DNA of 8,864 bases, from the NCBI GenBank assembly GCA_023253615.1, contig JALRFZ010000401.1, positions 1 through 8,864 on the forward strand, written 5' to 3'. Position numbers and translations under genes: made by a program. Shown one piece after another: positions 1 through 6,389 of the stretch (positions are counted from its first letter, which is position 1; the number at the start of each line of letters is the position of its first letter). Source of the DNA: Verrucomicrobiales bacterium (GTDB lineage Bacteria; Verrucomicrobiota; Verrucomicrobiia; Verrucomicrobiales; DEV007). The notes below the pieces were generated by a model. It ran no database searches. It saw nothing but the letters and a program-made list of their open reading frames with translations, and was not told the DNA's origin.

Positions 1-2195
1 ACCGGCAGCACCGGCAGGGTGAGGCCGAGGAGGATGGCGACGAGGATGATGCAACCTTCGCCGAGATTGGTCGGCAGCGTCCAGACGATGAAATTGCGGA
101 GGTTGTCGAAGACGCCGCGCCCCTCCTCGACGGCGGCGGCGATGGTGGCGAAATTGTCGTCGGTGAGGATCATGTCGGCGGCGCCTTTGGCCACGTCGGT
201 GCCGGCGATGCCCATGGCGACGCCGATGTCGGCCTGTTTCAGGGCGGGGGCGTCGTTCACTCCGTCGCCGGTCATCGCGACGATGTGCCCGCGGGATTGG
301 AGGGCGCGCACGAGCCGGAGCTTCTGTTCCGGAGCGACCCGGGCGAAGACTTCCGTGCGATGGGCGAGATCGGGCAGATCCTCGTCGCTCACGCCCTCCA
401 GCTCGCGGCCCGTGATGGCGGCGATGCCGTCGCCCTCGTCGTCGGCGATGCCGATCTGGCGGGCGATCGCCCGAGCGGTGACGGCATGATCGCCGGTGAT
501 CATCTTGACGCGGATGCCCGCGCGGCGGCAGGTCGCGACGGCGGCGACGGCCTCTTTCCGCGGCGGGTCGATCATGCCCTGCAGGCCGAGGAAAGTCAGG
601 CCATCGCGGACGTGCGCATGGTCGAGATTGTCCTGATCGGGAGCGGCATGGCGGCGGGCGAGGGCGAGCACCCGGAGCCCGTCGGCGGCGAATTCATCGA
701 CCTGGCGCAGGATGGCATCGCGGTCGATCGGACCGAGCGTTCCGTCGGCGGAGAGGACGTCGGAGCAGCGGTCGAGGAGGCGCTCGACGGCACCCACCTT
801 GTAGATGACGCGTCCCTCGTTGCTGCCGTGGAGCGTCGCGCGGAACATGTGTTCGGATTCGAAAGGGATCATCCCGAGGCGTGGCGAGGTCTCGACGATC
901 TCGGCGTGGATGAGGCCGGCCTTGGCCCCTGCCACGAGGAGGGCGGCCTCGGTGGGATCGCCCTGCATGTGGGGGCGCCCCTCCTCGATGACCAGCTCGG
1001 AATCGTTGCAGAGGACGCCCGCGCGGAGGCACTCGAGGAGGGCCGGATGCGTGCGGGGATCGATTTTCCCGCCATCCCGGAGGAGGTCGCCGCGGGTGTC
1101 GTAGCCGCCGCCGGTGAGGACATATTCCTCGCCGCCGGCGAAGACCTTCTGCACCGTCATCTGGTTTTCGGTGAGCGTGCCGGTTTTGTCCGAGCAGATC
1201 ACGGTGGTGCTGCCGAGCGTTTCCACGGCGGGCAGCTTGCGGATGATCGCGCTCCGCCGCGCCATGCGGCTAACGCCGATGGCGAGGACGATGGTGAGGG
1301 CGGCGGGCAGACCTTCGGGAATGGCTCCCACGGCGAGCGCCACGGCGGCCATGAACATCTCGACAGGGGACTCGCCCCGGAGCACGCCGACGAAGAAGCC
1401 GGCGATGGCGAGGGCGATGATGGCCCAGAGGAGCAGCTTGCTGAAAGCGGCGATCTTCTTGGTGAGCGGCGTGGAGATCTCGATCGTCTCGGCCATGAGC
1501 CGGGCGATGCGTCCGGCCTCGGTGCGGTCGCCGGTCTCGCAGACGATTCCCTCGGCTTGTCCGAAAGTGACGAGGCTGCCGGCGAAGGCGAGATTGCCGC
1601 GATCGCCCAGGACGGTGTCGGCGTCGAGGAGGGAGGCGTCTTTCGATACCGGGAGCGACTCTCCCGTCAGGGCCGACTCGTCGGTCTGGAGACTGTTGAC
1701 CTGGAGAAGGCGCAGGTCGGCGGGCACCTTGTCCCCGCTCTGGAGCAGGACGACGTCGCCGGGCACCAATCCGGCCGAGGGGATGCGCGATTTGTGTCCG
1801 CTCCGGCGCACCGTGGCAGCGGTGACGACCATTTTCCCGAGAGCCTCGATGGCTTTTTCGGCCTTCGACTCCTGCAGGTATCCGATGACCGCGTTGATGA
1901 AAACGACGGCAAAGATCACCGCGGAATCGACATATTCACCCAGCACCAGCGTGATCCCCGAAGCGACGAGGAGGATGTAGACGAGCGGCAGGTTGAATTG
2001 CAGGAGAAACCGCAGCCAGGCGGGCCTGCCGGACCTCGCGGTGACGAGGTTGGGGCCGTGGATCGCGAGGCGTTTGGCGGCCTCCTCCTCCGTCAGTCCG
2101 GAATGCGGGTCCACCGCGAGGCGTTCGCGGACTTCGTTTTCCGGCAAGGCGTGCCATTGGGTGGCGGCTGCGGAAGGCTCGATCGGGCGTTTCAT
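1..2195 (-). CDS. P2-type (calcium-type) cation-transporting P-type ATPase, 3' end cut by window
   Basis: This gene encodes an ATP-driven inner-membrane cation pump of the P2 group, with Ca2+ the likeliest ion. The frame runs from ATG at 2195 to the window edge with no stop: 731 residues of a family usually near 900. An N-terminal cation-ATPase segment is followed by M1-M2 (about 66-107), the actuator loop with TGES (177-180), M3 (253-272) and M4 with PEGLP (293-297). Next come DKTGTLT with phosphorylated Asp336, GDPTEAALL (412-420), MITGDH (565-570), TGDGVNDAP (642-650), and M5 with NLGEG (710-714). Glu294, Asn710 and Glu713 align with SERCA ion-site residues E309, N768 and E771; M6 and the rest are missing. 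The usual KGA nucleotide-site motif reads KVGA (466-469), so Val sits at the normal Lys position. No clear Shine-Dalgarno sequence precedes the ATG, which is the first good start after the upstream gene 49 bp away. The family call is secure; ion specificity is inferred. Confidence 0.95.
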   Translation of the reverse strand, partial: MKRPIEPSAAATQWHALPENEVRERLAVDPHSGLTEEEAAKRLAIHGPNLVTARSGRPAWLRFLLQFNLPLVYILLVASGITLVLGEYVDSAVIFAVVFINAVIGYLQESKAEKAIEALGKMVVTAATVRRSGHKSRIPSAGLVPGDVVLLQSGDKVPADLRLLQVNSLQTDESALTGESLPVSKDASLLDADTVLGDRGNLAFAGSLVTFGQAEGIVCETGDRTEAGRIARLMAETIEISTPLTKKIAAFSKLLLWAIIALAIAGFFVGVLRGESPVEMFMAAVALAVGAIPEGLPAALTIVLAIGVSRMARRSAIIRKLPAVETLGSTTVICSDKTGTLTENQMTVQKVFAGGEEYVLTGGGYDTRGDLLRDGGKIDPRTHPALLECLRAGVLCNDSELVIEEGRPHMQGDPTEAALLVAGAKAGLIHAEIVETSPRLGMIPFESEHMFRATLHGSNEGRVIYKVGAVERLLDRCSDVLSADGTLGPIDRDAILRQVDEFAADGLRVLALARRHAAPDQDNLDHAHVRDGLTFLGLQGMIDPPRKEAVAAVATCRRAGIRVKMITGDHAVTARAIARQIGIADDEGDGIAAITGRELEGVSDEDLPDLAHRTEVFARVAPEQKLRLVRALQSRGHIVAMTGDGVNDAPALKQADIGVAMGIAGTDVAKGAADMILTDDNFATIAAAVEEGRGVFDNLRNFIVWTLPTNLGEGCIILVAILLGLTLPVLP

Positions 2196-2212
2196 TTCCA
2201 GAAGGGGGGCTG

Positions 2213-2238
2213 GCACCCGGAAGTCCGGCACCGGGTGC
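2213..2238 (-). other. Perfect 8-bp stem-loop between SHD1 gene and ATPase gene
   Basis: GCACCCGG at 2213-2220 and its exact reverse complement CCGGGTGC at 2231-2238 flank a 10-nt loop. The hairpin fills most of the 49-bp gap between the stop of the upstream minus-strand gene and the ATPase start. No T-run follows it in the minus-strand direction (the sequence there is C-rich), so it does not look like a classic intrinsic terminator. It could be a processing or mRNA-stability element that sets unequal expression of the two genes. Function is unproven. Confidence 0.45.
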
Positions 2239-2244
2239 GATGGT

Positions 2245-3000
2245 TCATTGCTTCACGATGGTCTCGCCCGTCGGTTCCACATCCTGCCAGGCGATGTCAT
2301 CGACGGAGCGGCCGCCTTCGCCCGCGGATTCCTCTCCGATGAGGTTGCCATCCTTGTAAATCCTGACTCGCACGCCGCGGACCTTGTCGGACGCGGCTTC
2401 GTCGGTCTTGCCGCCGTCGCGGTCGATGTACATCTCGGTGTTGAAGCGGCGGAAAAAATCGATCCTGCCTCCCGCGGCGATCTCCGGCACCTCGAGCCGG
2501 CCGGCCACGGTCTCCAACTGTGATCGTTTCTCCGCCCCCACAGCCATCCCGGTGAAGGAGTTGTTTTTCATCACGACGTAATCATCGATGTAGATCTCGT
2601 AGCGGATCTCGAGCTTCCCGGCGGGGGCGATCTCCTTGTTGAAAACGACGATCTCGCACTCGTAGGGGATCACTTTCAGCTTGTCGTCCACCATTGATCC
2701 GGGGGCCTTGCCCTGGGTGCGCCCCGACCGGTCTTCCTCGAAATCGAAGAAATAGCCGAACTTGAATCGCACCGCTCCCGGATTCTGTTCGATCCAGTCC
2801 TTGATGAATTGCGGGTCGTCGACCGAGAAGGTGGAGACCGGGACGAGGAACTCCTTGGCCCCCACCTTGATGATGACCTGCTCCCCGGAATGCGCGAGGA
2901 GCTCTCCGTTGATCTTGCGCCCGTCCTTGCTGGTGAATTCACGGGCCTCCAGCAGGGCGGTCATACCGGTGAAAACGAGGAGAGGGAGCAAGCTCTTCAT
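2245..3000 (-). CDS. Secreted SHD1 (SLA1 homology domain 1-like) protein of unknown function
   Basis: The product is a 251-residue exported protein. Residues 1-19 form a signal peptide: Lys2, a Leu/Val/Phe-rich core, and a probable cleavage after LLEA. Residues 20-75 match the SHD1-like module common in Planctomycetes and Verrucomicrobia: REFTSKDGRKINGEL, then strands with IIKVGAKEFLVPVSTFS, then the closing helix DDPQFIKDWIEQN. The remaining ~170 residues look like a beta-rich domain with alternating hydrophobic residues (for example LEIRYEIYIDDYVV) and many acidic residues. I do not recognise an enzyme motif, so the molecular role is unknown; SHD1 regions are usually assumed to mediate protein contacts. 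The gene lies 49 bp upstream of the P-type ATPase in the same direction, probably co-transcribed, and diverges from the histidine kinase. Start choice: ATG at 3000 gives a clean signal peptide, although no strong ribosome binding site is visible. Met13 lies inside the hydrophobic core and is less likely. Confidence 0.85.
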   Translation of the reverse strand: MKSLLPLLVFTGMTALLEAREFTSKDGRKINGELLAHSGEQVIIKVGAKEFLVPVSTFSVDDPQFIKDWIEQNPGAVRFKFGYFFDFEEDRSGRTQGKAPGSMVDDKLKVIPYECEIVVFNKEIAPAGKLEIRYEIYIDDYVVMKNNSFTGMAVGAEKRSQLETVAGRLEVPEIAAGGRIDFFRRFNTEMYIDRDGGKTDEAASDKVRGVRVRIYKDGNLIGEESAGEGGRSVDDIAWQDVEPTGETIVKQ

Positions 3001-3125
3001 GGAACCAAATCAAACGGAAGCCTACCCGTTCGGCAAGCGAATCCGGTCCGTGATCAGGGAATTCCCCCGGTGGACGTGGAATCCGCGAAGCTTGCTCCTG
3101 CTGTTCTCGCCGGATCGGGCAAGTC
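3001..3125. promoter_or_regulatory. Divergent intergenic region between SHD1 gene and histidine kinase
   Basis: These 125 bp separate two head-to-head genes and must hold a promoter for each unless transcription enters from elsewhere. I see no convincing -35/-10 pair for the minus-strand gene. The best candidate, TTGCCG with TTGATT 17 bp on, is poor. On the plus strand the best match lies just past the region's end: an extended -10-like TGTTACAAT at 3127-3135. Near the middle are two adjoining palindromes, listed separately. Confidence 0.5.
3047..3066. promoter_or_regulatory. Overlapping palindromes, possible operator in the divergent region
   Basis: GGGAATTCCC at 3057-3066 is a perfect 10-bp palindrome. 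It shares four bases with an imperfect 14-bp palindrome, TCCGTGATCAGGGA (3047-3060), built on TGATCA with one mismatched pair. They lie near the centre of the divergent spacer, where a regulator could act on both genes. The neighbouring response regulator has a LuxR-type HTH and would bind as a dimer to dyad DNA, but nothing ties it to this site directly. Short palindromes also occur by chance. Confidence 0.25.
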
Positions 3126-5147
3126 ATGTTACAATTCCCGCCGATGCCGCGATTTGCGACATGGTCTCTCTGCCTGCTCTCCCCGGTCTGGCTCTCCGCC
3201 TACGATCCGCCCGTCACCGTGCGCCCGTTGCGGAACGTCGCCGACATCCGCCGGCTGACCTACGAGGAGTCGCGTCTCGCCCCGCCGGTGACTTTGCGCG
3301 TCACCGTCATCTCGCACCTCCCCGACGGCTTCGACGGGCAGGACAACTCGGGAGGCATCTTTTTCGAGTATCCCTTCGACAAGCTGCCCCGCATCGGGGA
3401 CGAGATCGAGATCACCGGCAACATCACGGGCGGCTTTCACGGCCCTTATGTCATCGTCGATGAATTGAAGAAATCCGGGTGGAGGCAGCCCCCCAAACCG
3501 CTGAATTTCCGGCCCGATTTCGTGCAGACCGGACTGGGCGACAACCGCTGGGTCGAGATCGAGGGGCTCCTCGTCGATGTGGCGTTCGGGGAATCGAAAC
3601 GCGAGGGGACGGGGTTGCTCGTCACCGGCCAGAGCGAACTCGTGATCCGCTTCCGCAACGCGCACGAGGACTTCGACGTGGCCGGCCTCGAACGCAACGT
3701 CGGCTCGTGGGTGCGCCTGCAGGGCAGCGGTGATCCCCTCTTCAACGACCAGCGCCAGCGCATCGGCTCCGACTTCGTCTGCGCGAAACACCACTACGTC
3801 TCCGTCATTGAAAGAACGACCGAGTCCGAGCCCGTGCGGCTCGACGAGATCGGACGCTGGGACTCCCGGCGCACCCGCCAGGGGCTCGTCGAGACCAGCG
3901 GCACCGTCACTCTCGTCGAAGGTCCTTCCAGCCTCATCGTCCAATCGGGCGAACACGGGGCCCGCATCACCACGCTGAATCCGGTGGCCGTCGCCGTGGG
4001 CGAGCCCGTCACCCTCACGGGTCTGCCCGAGACGCAGGGCTACTTCGTCGGTCTGCGCTATGCGACGGTGCTGCCTTCCGAGACCGGCGAACCTCCTTCG
4101 GAGCCCGTCGAGGATGCCACCCCGCTCTCCCGCGACCACGCCTTCCAGCTCGTCAGCTTCTCCGGAAAACTCATCGAGAAAGGGCGCGGGCTCATCAACC
4201 TGCAGGTGAACGAAGCGCTCGTGCCCGCCAGCATCCCTCCGGGGCTCGGCGAAGTGCTGCCGCCGGAGGGGGCCGAGCTGCGCGTCCGCGGCGTGAAGCG
4301 CGTCGATGCCGACGAGCGCGGAGAAGTGCGATCCGTCACCATCGCCTTGCGGGGGATCGATGATGTCGAAGTGCTCGCCGTGCCCTCGTGGTGGACCCCG
4401 GGGCGTCTCTGGACCGCCATCCTCGTGCTCGCCACGGGTGCTCTTCTTTTCCTCGCCTGGCTCCTCGCCTTGAACCGGCGCGTCAAACAGCAGACCTCCC
4501 TCATCACCGAACAGATCGAATCGAACGCCACCCTCGAGGAGCGCAACCGCATCGCCCGCGAACTGCACGACACCCTCTCCCAAGGCTTCTCCGGAGTCGG
4601 CTACCAGCTCGCCTCCGTCGCCAACCACCTCACGAGTGATCCCGAGAAAGCCCGCAGCAAACTCGCCGCCGCGCGCGAAATGGTCGAGCACAGCCTCGCC
4701 GAAGCGCGCGATTCCCTCATCGGTCTGCGCATCCCCACGGGGGCCGAGGCGCTCGACTTTCCCGATGCGACCCTCGCCGCCGCCAAAGCCCGCTGCGAGG
4801 AGGCCGACGTCGCCTTCGAGACCGAACGCATCGGGTGGAACGGCAGCCCCAGGCTCGAGCCCGAGGCCGCCTTTGCCTGCCATCGCATCCTCCTCGAGGC
4901 CGTCGCCAACGCCCTCCGCCACAGCGGTGCCCGGCATCTGAAAGTGACCCTCGCGGCCGAGCCCGGATTGGCCCGAATGATCGTCGCCGACGACGGTTCC
5001 GGATTTGCCGTCTCCGCAAAGCCGCCCGAAGGTCACTACGGCATCCAGGGGATGCGCGAGCGGGCCGAGCGTCTCGGCGCCGACCTTGCGATCCACTCCG
5101 CGCCCACCCGCGGCACCTCCGTGGAACTCTCTTTGAAATTGAAATGA
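3126..5147 (+). CDS. NarL/DegS-type membrane sensor histidine kinase with repeated periplasmic OB-like modules
   Basis: This is a sensor kinase that autophosphorylates on His and passes phosphate to the regulator encoded next. The frame has 673 residues: signal peptide 1-25 (cleavage near LSA/Y), a ~400-residue extracytoplasmic part, one membrane helix (about 429-450), then HisKA_3 and HATPase_c. The phosphorylated residue is His481 in RIARELHDTLSQGF. ATP-site boxes are EAVANALRH (Asn595), DDGSGF (622-627) and GHYGIQGMRERAERLG. The extracytoplasmic part reads as about four similar beta-rich modules (roughly 35-118, 128-228, 235-318, 328-420). Each has a V-x-G/V-x-V strand, an 'IxVQ/GGIFF'-like strand and a 'GdxVxLtG' strand, as in OB-fold-like sensor regions of verrucomicrobial kinases. 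No PAS or HAMP separates the helix from the H-box, so the signal is probably periplasmic. The start is uncertain: ATG at 3144 (Met7) gives a more standard signal peptide (MPRF) and lies just after a -10-like element. The gene overlaps its regulator by 4 bp. Confidence 0.93.
   Translation: MLQFPPMPRFATWSLCLLSPVWLSAYDPPVTVRPLRNVADIRRLTYEESRLAPPVTLRVTVISHLPDGFDGQDNSGGIFFEYPFDKLPRIGDEIEITGNITGGFHGPYVIVDELKKSGWRQPPKPLNFRPDFVQTGLGDNRWVEIEGLLVDVAFGESKREGTGLLVTGQSELVIRFRNAHEDFDVAGLERNVGSWVRLQGSGDPLFNDQRQRIGSDFVCAKHHYVSVIERTTESEPVRLDEIGRWDSRRTRQGLVETSGTVTLVEGPSSLIVQSGEHGARITTLNPVAVAVGEPVTLTGLPETQGYFVGLRYATVLPSETGEPPSEPVEDATPLSRDHAFQLVSFSGKLIEKGRGLINLQVNEALVPASIPPGLGEVLPPEGAELRVRGVKRVDADERGEVRSVTIALRGIDDVEVLAVPSWWTPGRLWTAILVLATGALLFLAWLLALNRRVKQQTSLITEQIESNATLEERNRIARELHDTLSQGFSGVGYQLASVANHLTSDPEKARSKLAAAREMVEHSLAEARDSLIGLRIPTGAEALDFPDATLAAAKARCEEADVAFETERIGWNGSPRLEPEAAFACHRILLEAVANALRHSGARHLKVTLAAEPGLARMIVADDGSGFAVSAKPPEGHYGIQGMRERAERLGADLAIHSAPTRGTSVELSLKLK
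3127..3135 (+). promoter_or_regulatory. Candidate extended -10 promoter element (TGTTACAAT)
   Basis: TGT-TACAAT matches the extended -10 consensus TGn-TATAAT at all but one specified base, which stands out in such GC-rich DNA. A transcript would start near 3142, one or two bases before the ATG at 3144. That would imply a nearly leaderless message beginning at Met7 of the kinase frame. The -35 position (about 3107-3112, TCGCCG) is weak, as is usual for extended -10 promoters. It overlaps the longer start codon at 3126, so both cannot be right. Confidence 0.3.
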
Positions 5148-5773
5148 GCCAGCCAGAAACGCCCCTCTCCGTCATGCTCGTGGACGATCACCTCATCGTC
5201 CGCCGCGGCCTCGCCAGCCTCATCGGCGACGAGCCCGACCTCACCGTCGTGGCAGAGGCCGGCAGCGGGGAGGAAGCCATCGCCCTTGCCTCGCAGCACC
5301 GTCCCGATGTCATCGTCCTCGACCTGCGTCTCCGCGACATGAGCGGCATCGAAGTCGCCGAGACCCTGCGCGGACACAAGATCCTCATGCTCTCCAGCTT
5401 CATGCAGGAGGAAGACGTGCGCCGCGTCTTCGATGCCGGGATCCGGGGCTACCTCTCGAAGGACAAGGACAGCGCCGAACTCCTCAAGGCCATCCGTGCC
5501 GTGGGTCGCGGCGATCGCTACCTGCCGCCCGAGATCTCCCTCCTCCTCGCCAAGAGCGAACACAGCAGCCACCTCACCGCGCGCGAGCTCGAGATCCTCA
5601 AGCTCGTCGCCCAGGGCAAGGCCAACAAGGAAATCGGCGAGCAGCTCTCCCTCTCCGAAAACACCGTGAAGAACCACGTGAAGTCCATCCTCGCCAAGCT
5701 CAACGCCAAGGACCGCACCCATGCCGTGACCGAGGCGCTCAAGCGCGGGCTGTTCCAATTGGGCCGGGGATGA
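5144..5773 (+). CDS. NarL/FixJ-family response regulator (receiver + LuxR HTH)
   Basis: The product is a 209-residue DNA-binding response regulator, the expected phosphate acceptor of the kinase encoded just upstream. Receiver domain, residues 8-120: acidic pair Asp14-Asp15, phospho-acceptor Asp60 in VIVLDLRL, switch Ser84 in LMLSSF, and conserved Lys106 in GYLSKD. The LuxR/GerE helix-turn-helix spans about 143-205: LTARELEILKLVAQGKANKE, then SENTVKNHVKSILAKLNAKD, the recognition helix. All key receiver residues are present, so it should be phosphorylatable. Its ATG shares bases with the kinase stop codon (ATGA). No strong ribosome binding site precedes it, so translational coupling is likely. 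The pairing is typical of HisKA_3 kinases. Target genes are unknown; the divergent region at 3001-3125 and the sigma gene downstream are candidates by position only. Confidence 0.95.
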   Translation: MSQPETPLSVMLVDDHLIVRRGLASLIGDEPDLTVVAEAGSGEEAIALASQHRPDVIVLDLRLRDMSGIEVAETLRGHKILMLSSFMQEEDVRRVFDAGIRGYLSKDKDSAELLKAIRAVGRGDRYLPPEISLLLAKSEHSSHLTARELEILKLVAQGKANKEIGEQLSLSENTVKNHVKSILAKLNAKDRTHAVTEALKRGLFQLGRG

Positions 5774-5833
5774 GAAATCGTCCGTAATCATCGGCGGCCC
5801 CGCGACAATATCCCCTCGCAGGGACGACCCCCG
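5774..5833 (+). promoter_or_regulatory. 60-bp spacer with ribosome binding site for the ECF sigma gene
   Basis: AGGGA at 5820-5824 lies 9 bases before the sigma-factor ATG at 5834 and is a plausible Shine-Dalgarno sequence supporting that start. There is no hairpin with a T-run, so I see no terminator after the response regulator, and read-through from the kinase operon is possible. I found no ECF-type -35 (GGAAC-like) paired with the CGTC at 5779-5782, so autoregulation by the sigma factor is not supported here. Confidence 0.45.
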
Positions 5834-6376
5834 ATGAACCCTTTGAAAAACCAGCCCCCTTCCGAGTTCGAGAATCTCCTCGAGTCGCATCGTCCGCGGC
5901 TGCATGCGTTTCTCCTCTCCCTCACCGGCAGCGGAGCCGCCGCCGACGACCTCGCGCAGGAGACCTGCCTCGTCCTCTGGGAAAAGCGCGAGCAATTCGA
6001 CCCCGCCGGCGATTTCCGGGCCTGGGCTTTCCGCATCGCCTTTCTCCAGGCGCAGAACCACCGTCGGCGCGTGCTGCGCCAGCAAAGCCGCGAACTCCCC
6101 GGCGACGAGCTCTTCGACCGCATCGCCGACCTCGCGACCGAACGCCACGCCCCCGGCGAACTCGAGGAGAAGCGCCAGTCCGCCCTCGTCCATTGCCTGA
6201 AAAAACTGCGCGAGCCGCACCGCGACCTGCTCCTGAGCCGCTACCAGGATGGCACCCCTCTCGAGCAACTCAGCCGCGAGGCCGACCTGAACCGGAACGC
6301 CATGGCGCAAAAACTTTTCCGCATCAAGAACACCCTCGCCCGCTGCGTCCGCAAGCAGCTCGGGGAAACCGCCTGA
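5834..6376 (+). CDS. ECF RNA polymerase sigma factor, Rhodopirellula/Verrucomicrobium type
   Basis: This is an alternative sigma-70 factor of the extracytoplasmic-function group that directs RNA polymerase to a small set of promoters. It has 180 residues and only the two regions typical of ECF factors. Region 2 spans about 11-82, with DDLAQETCLVLWEKREQF (core-binding helix) and DFRAWAFRIAFLQAQNHRRR. Region 4 spans about 115-170, with CLKKLREPHRDLLLSRYQDG and the HTH LEQLSREADLNRNAMAQKLF. The pattern 'DxxQETxLVLWxKRxxF...NFRAWAF' is characteristic of the family named for Rhodopirellula and Verrucomicrobium (TIGR02989 as I recall it; not searched here). There is no C-terminal extension, so control most likely comes from a partner protein. 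The gene directly downstream, 13 bp away, starts with an anti-sigma-like segment and is the obvious candidate. The start is supported by AGGGA 9 bases upstream. Confidence 0.93.
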   Translation: MNPLKNQPPSEFENLLESHRPRLHAFLLSLTGSGAAADDLAQETCLVLWEKREQFDPAGDFRAWAFRIAFLQAQNHRRRVLRQQSRELPGDELFDRIADLATERHAPGELEEKRQSALVHCLKKLREPHRDLLLSRYQDGTPLEQLSREADLNRNAMAQKLFRIKNTLARCVRKQLGETA

Positions 6377-6379
6377 AGG
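6375..6379 (+). promoter_or_regulatory. Ribosome binding site overlapping the sigma-factor stop codon
   Basis: GAAGG begins inside the sigma-factor TGA (6374-6376) and ends 10 bases before the ATG at 6390. It fixes the start of the downstream fusion gene and suggests that the two genes are translated from one message. Confidence 0.5.
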
Positions 6380-6389
6380 CCCCTTTTTC

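Noticed and set aside
285..2342. A 685-codon open frame on the plus strand
   Set aside because: It lies opposite the P-type ATPase, whose minus-strand frame carries every family motif. The plus-strand product is Gly/Asp/Glu/Arg-rich with no recognisable domain, as expected from the antisense of C/G-ending codons.
3129..5096. A 655-codon open frame on the minus strand
   Set aside because: It is antisense to the histidine kinase, whose H, N and G boxes are all in the plus-strand frame. The antisense product has the same biased composition and no family motif.
5778..5827. Inverted repeat TCGTCC (5778-5783) / GGACGA (5822-5827)
   Set aside because: Only 6 bp with a 38-base gap and no T-run; too weak for a terminator or operator call in GC-rich DNA.
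5774..5833. ECF-type autoregulated promoter upstream of the sigma gene
   Set aside because: A CGTC is present at 5779-5782, but no GGAAC-like -35 lies 15-18 bp upstream, so the match is not above chance.
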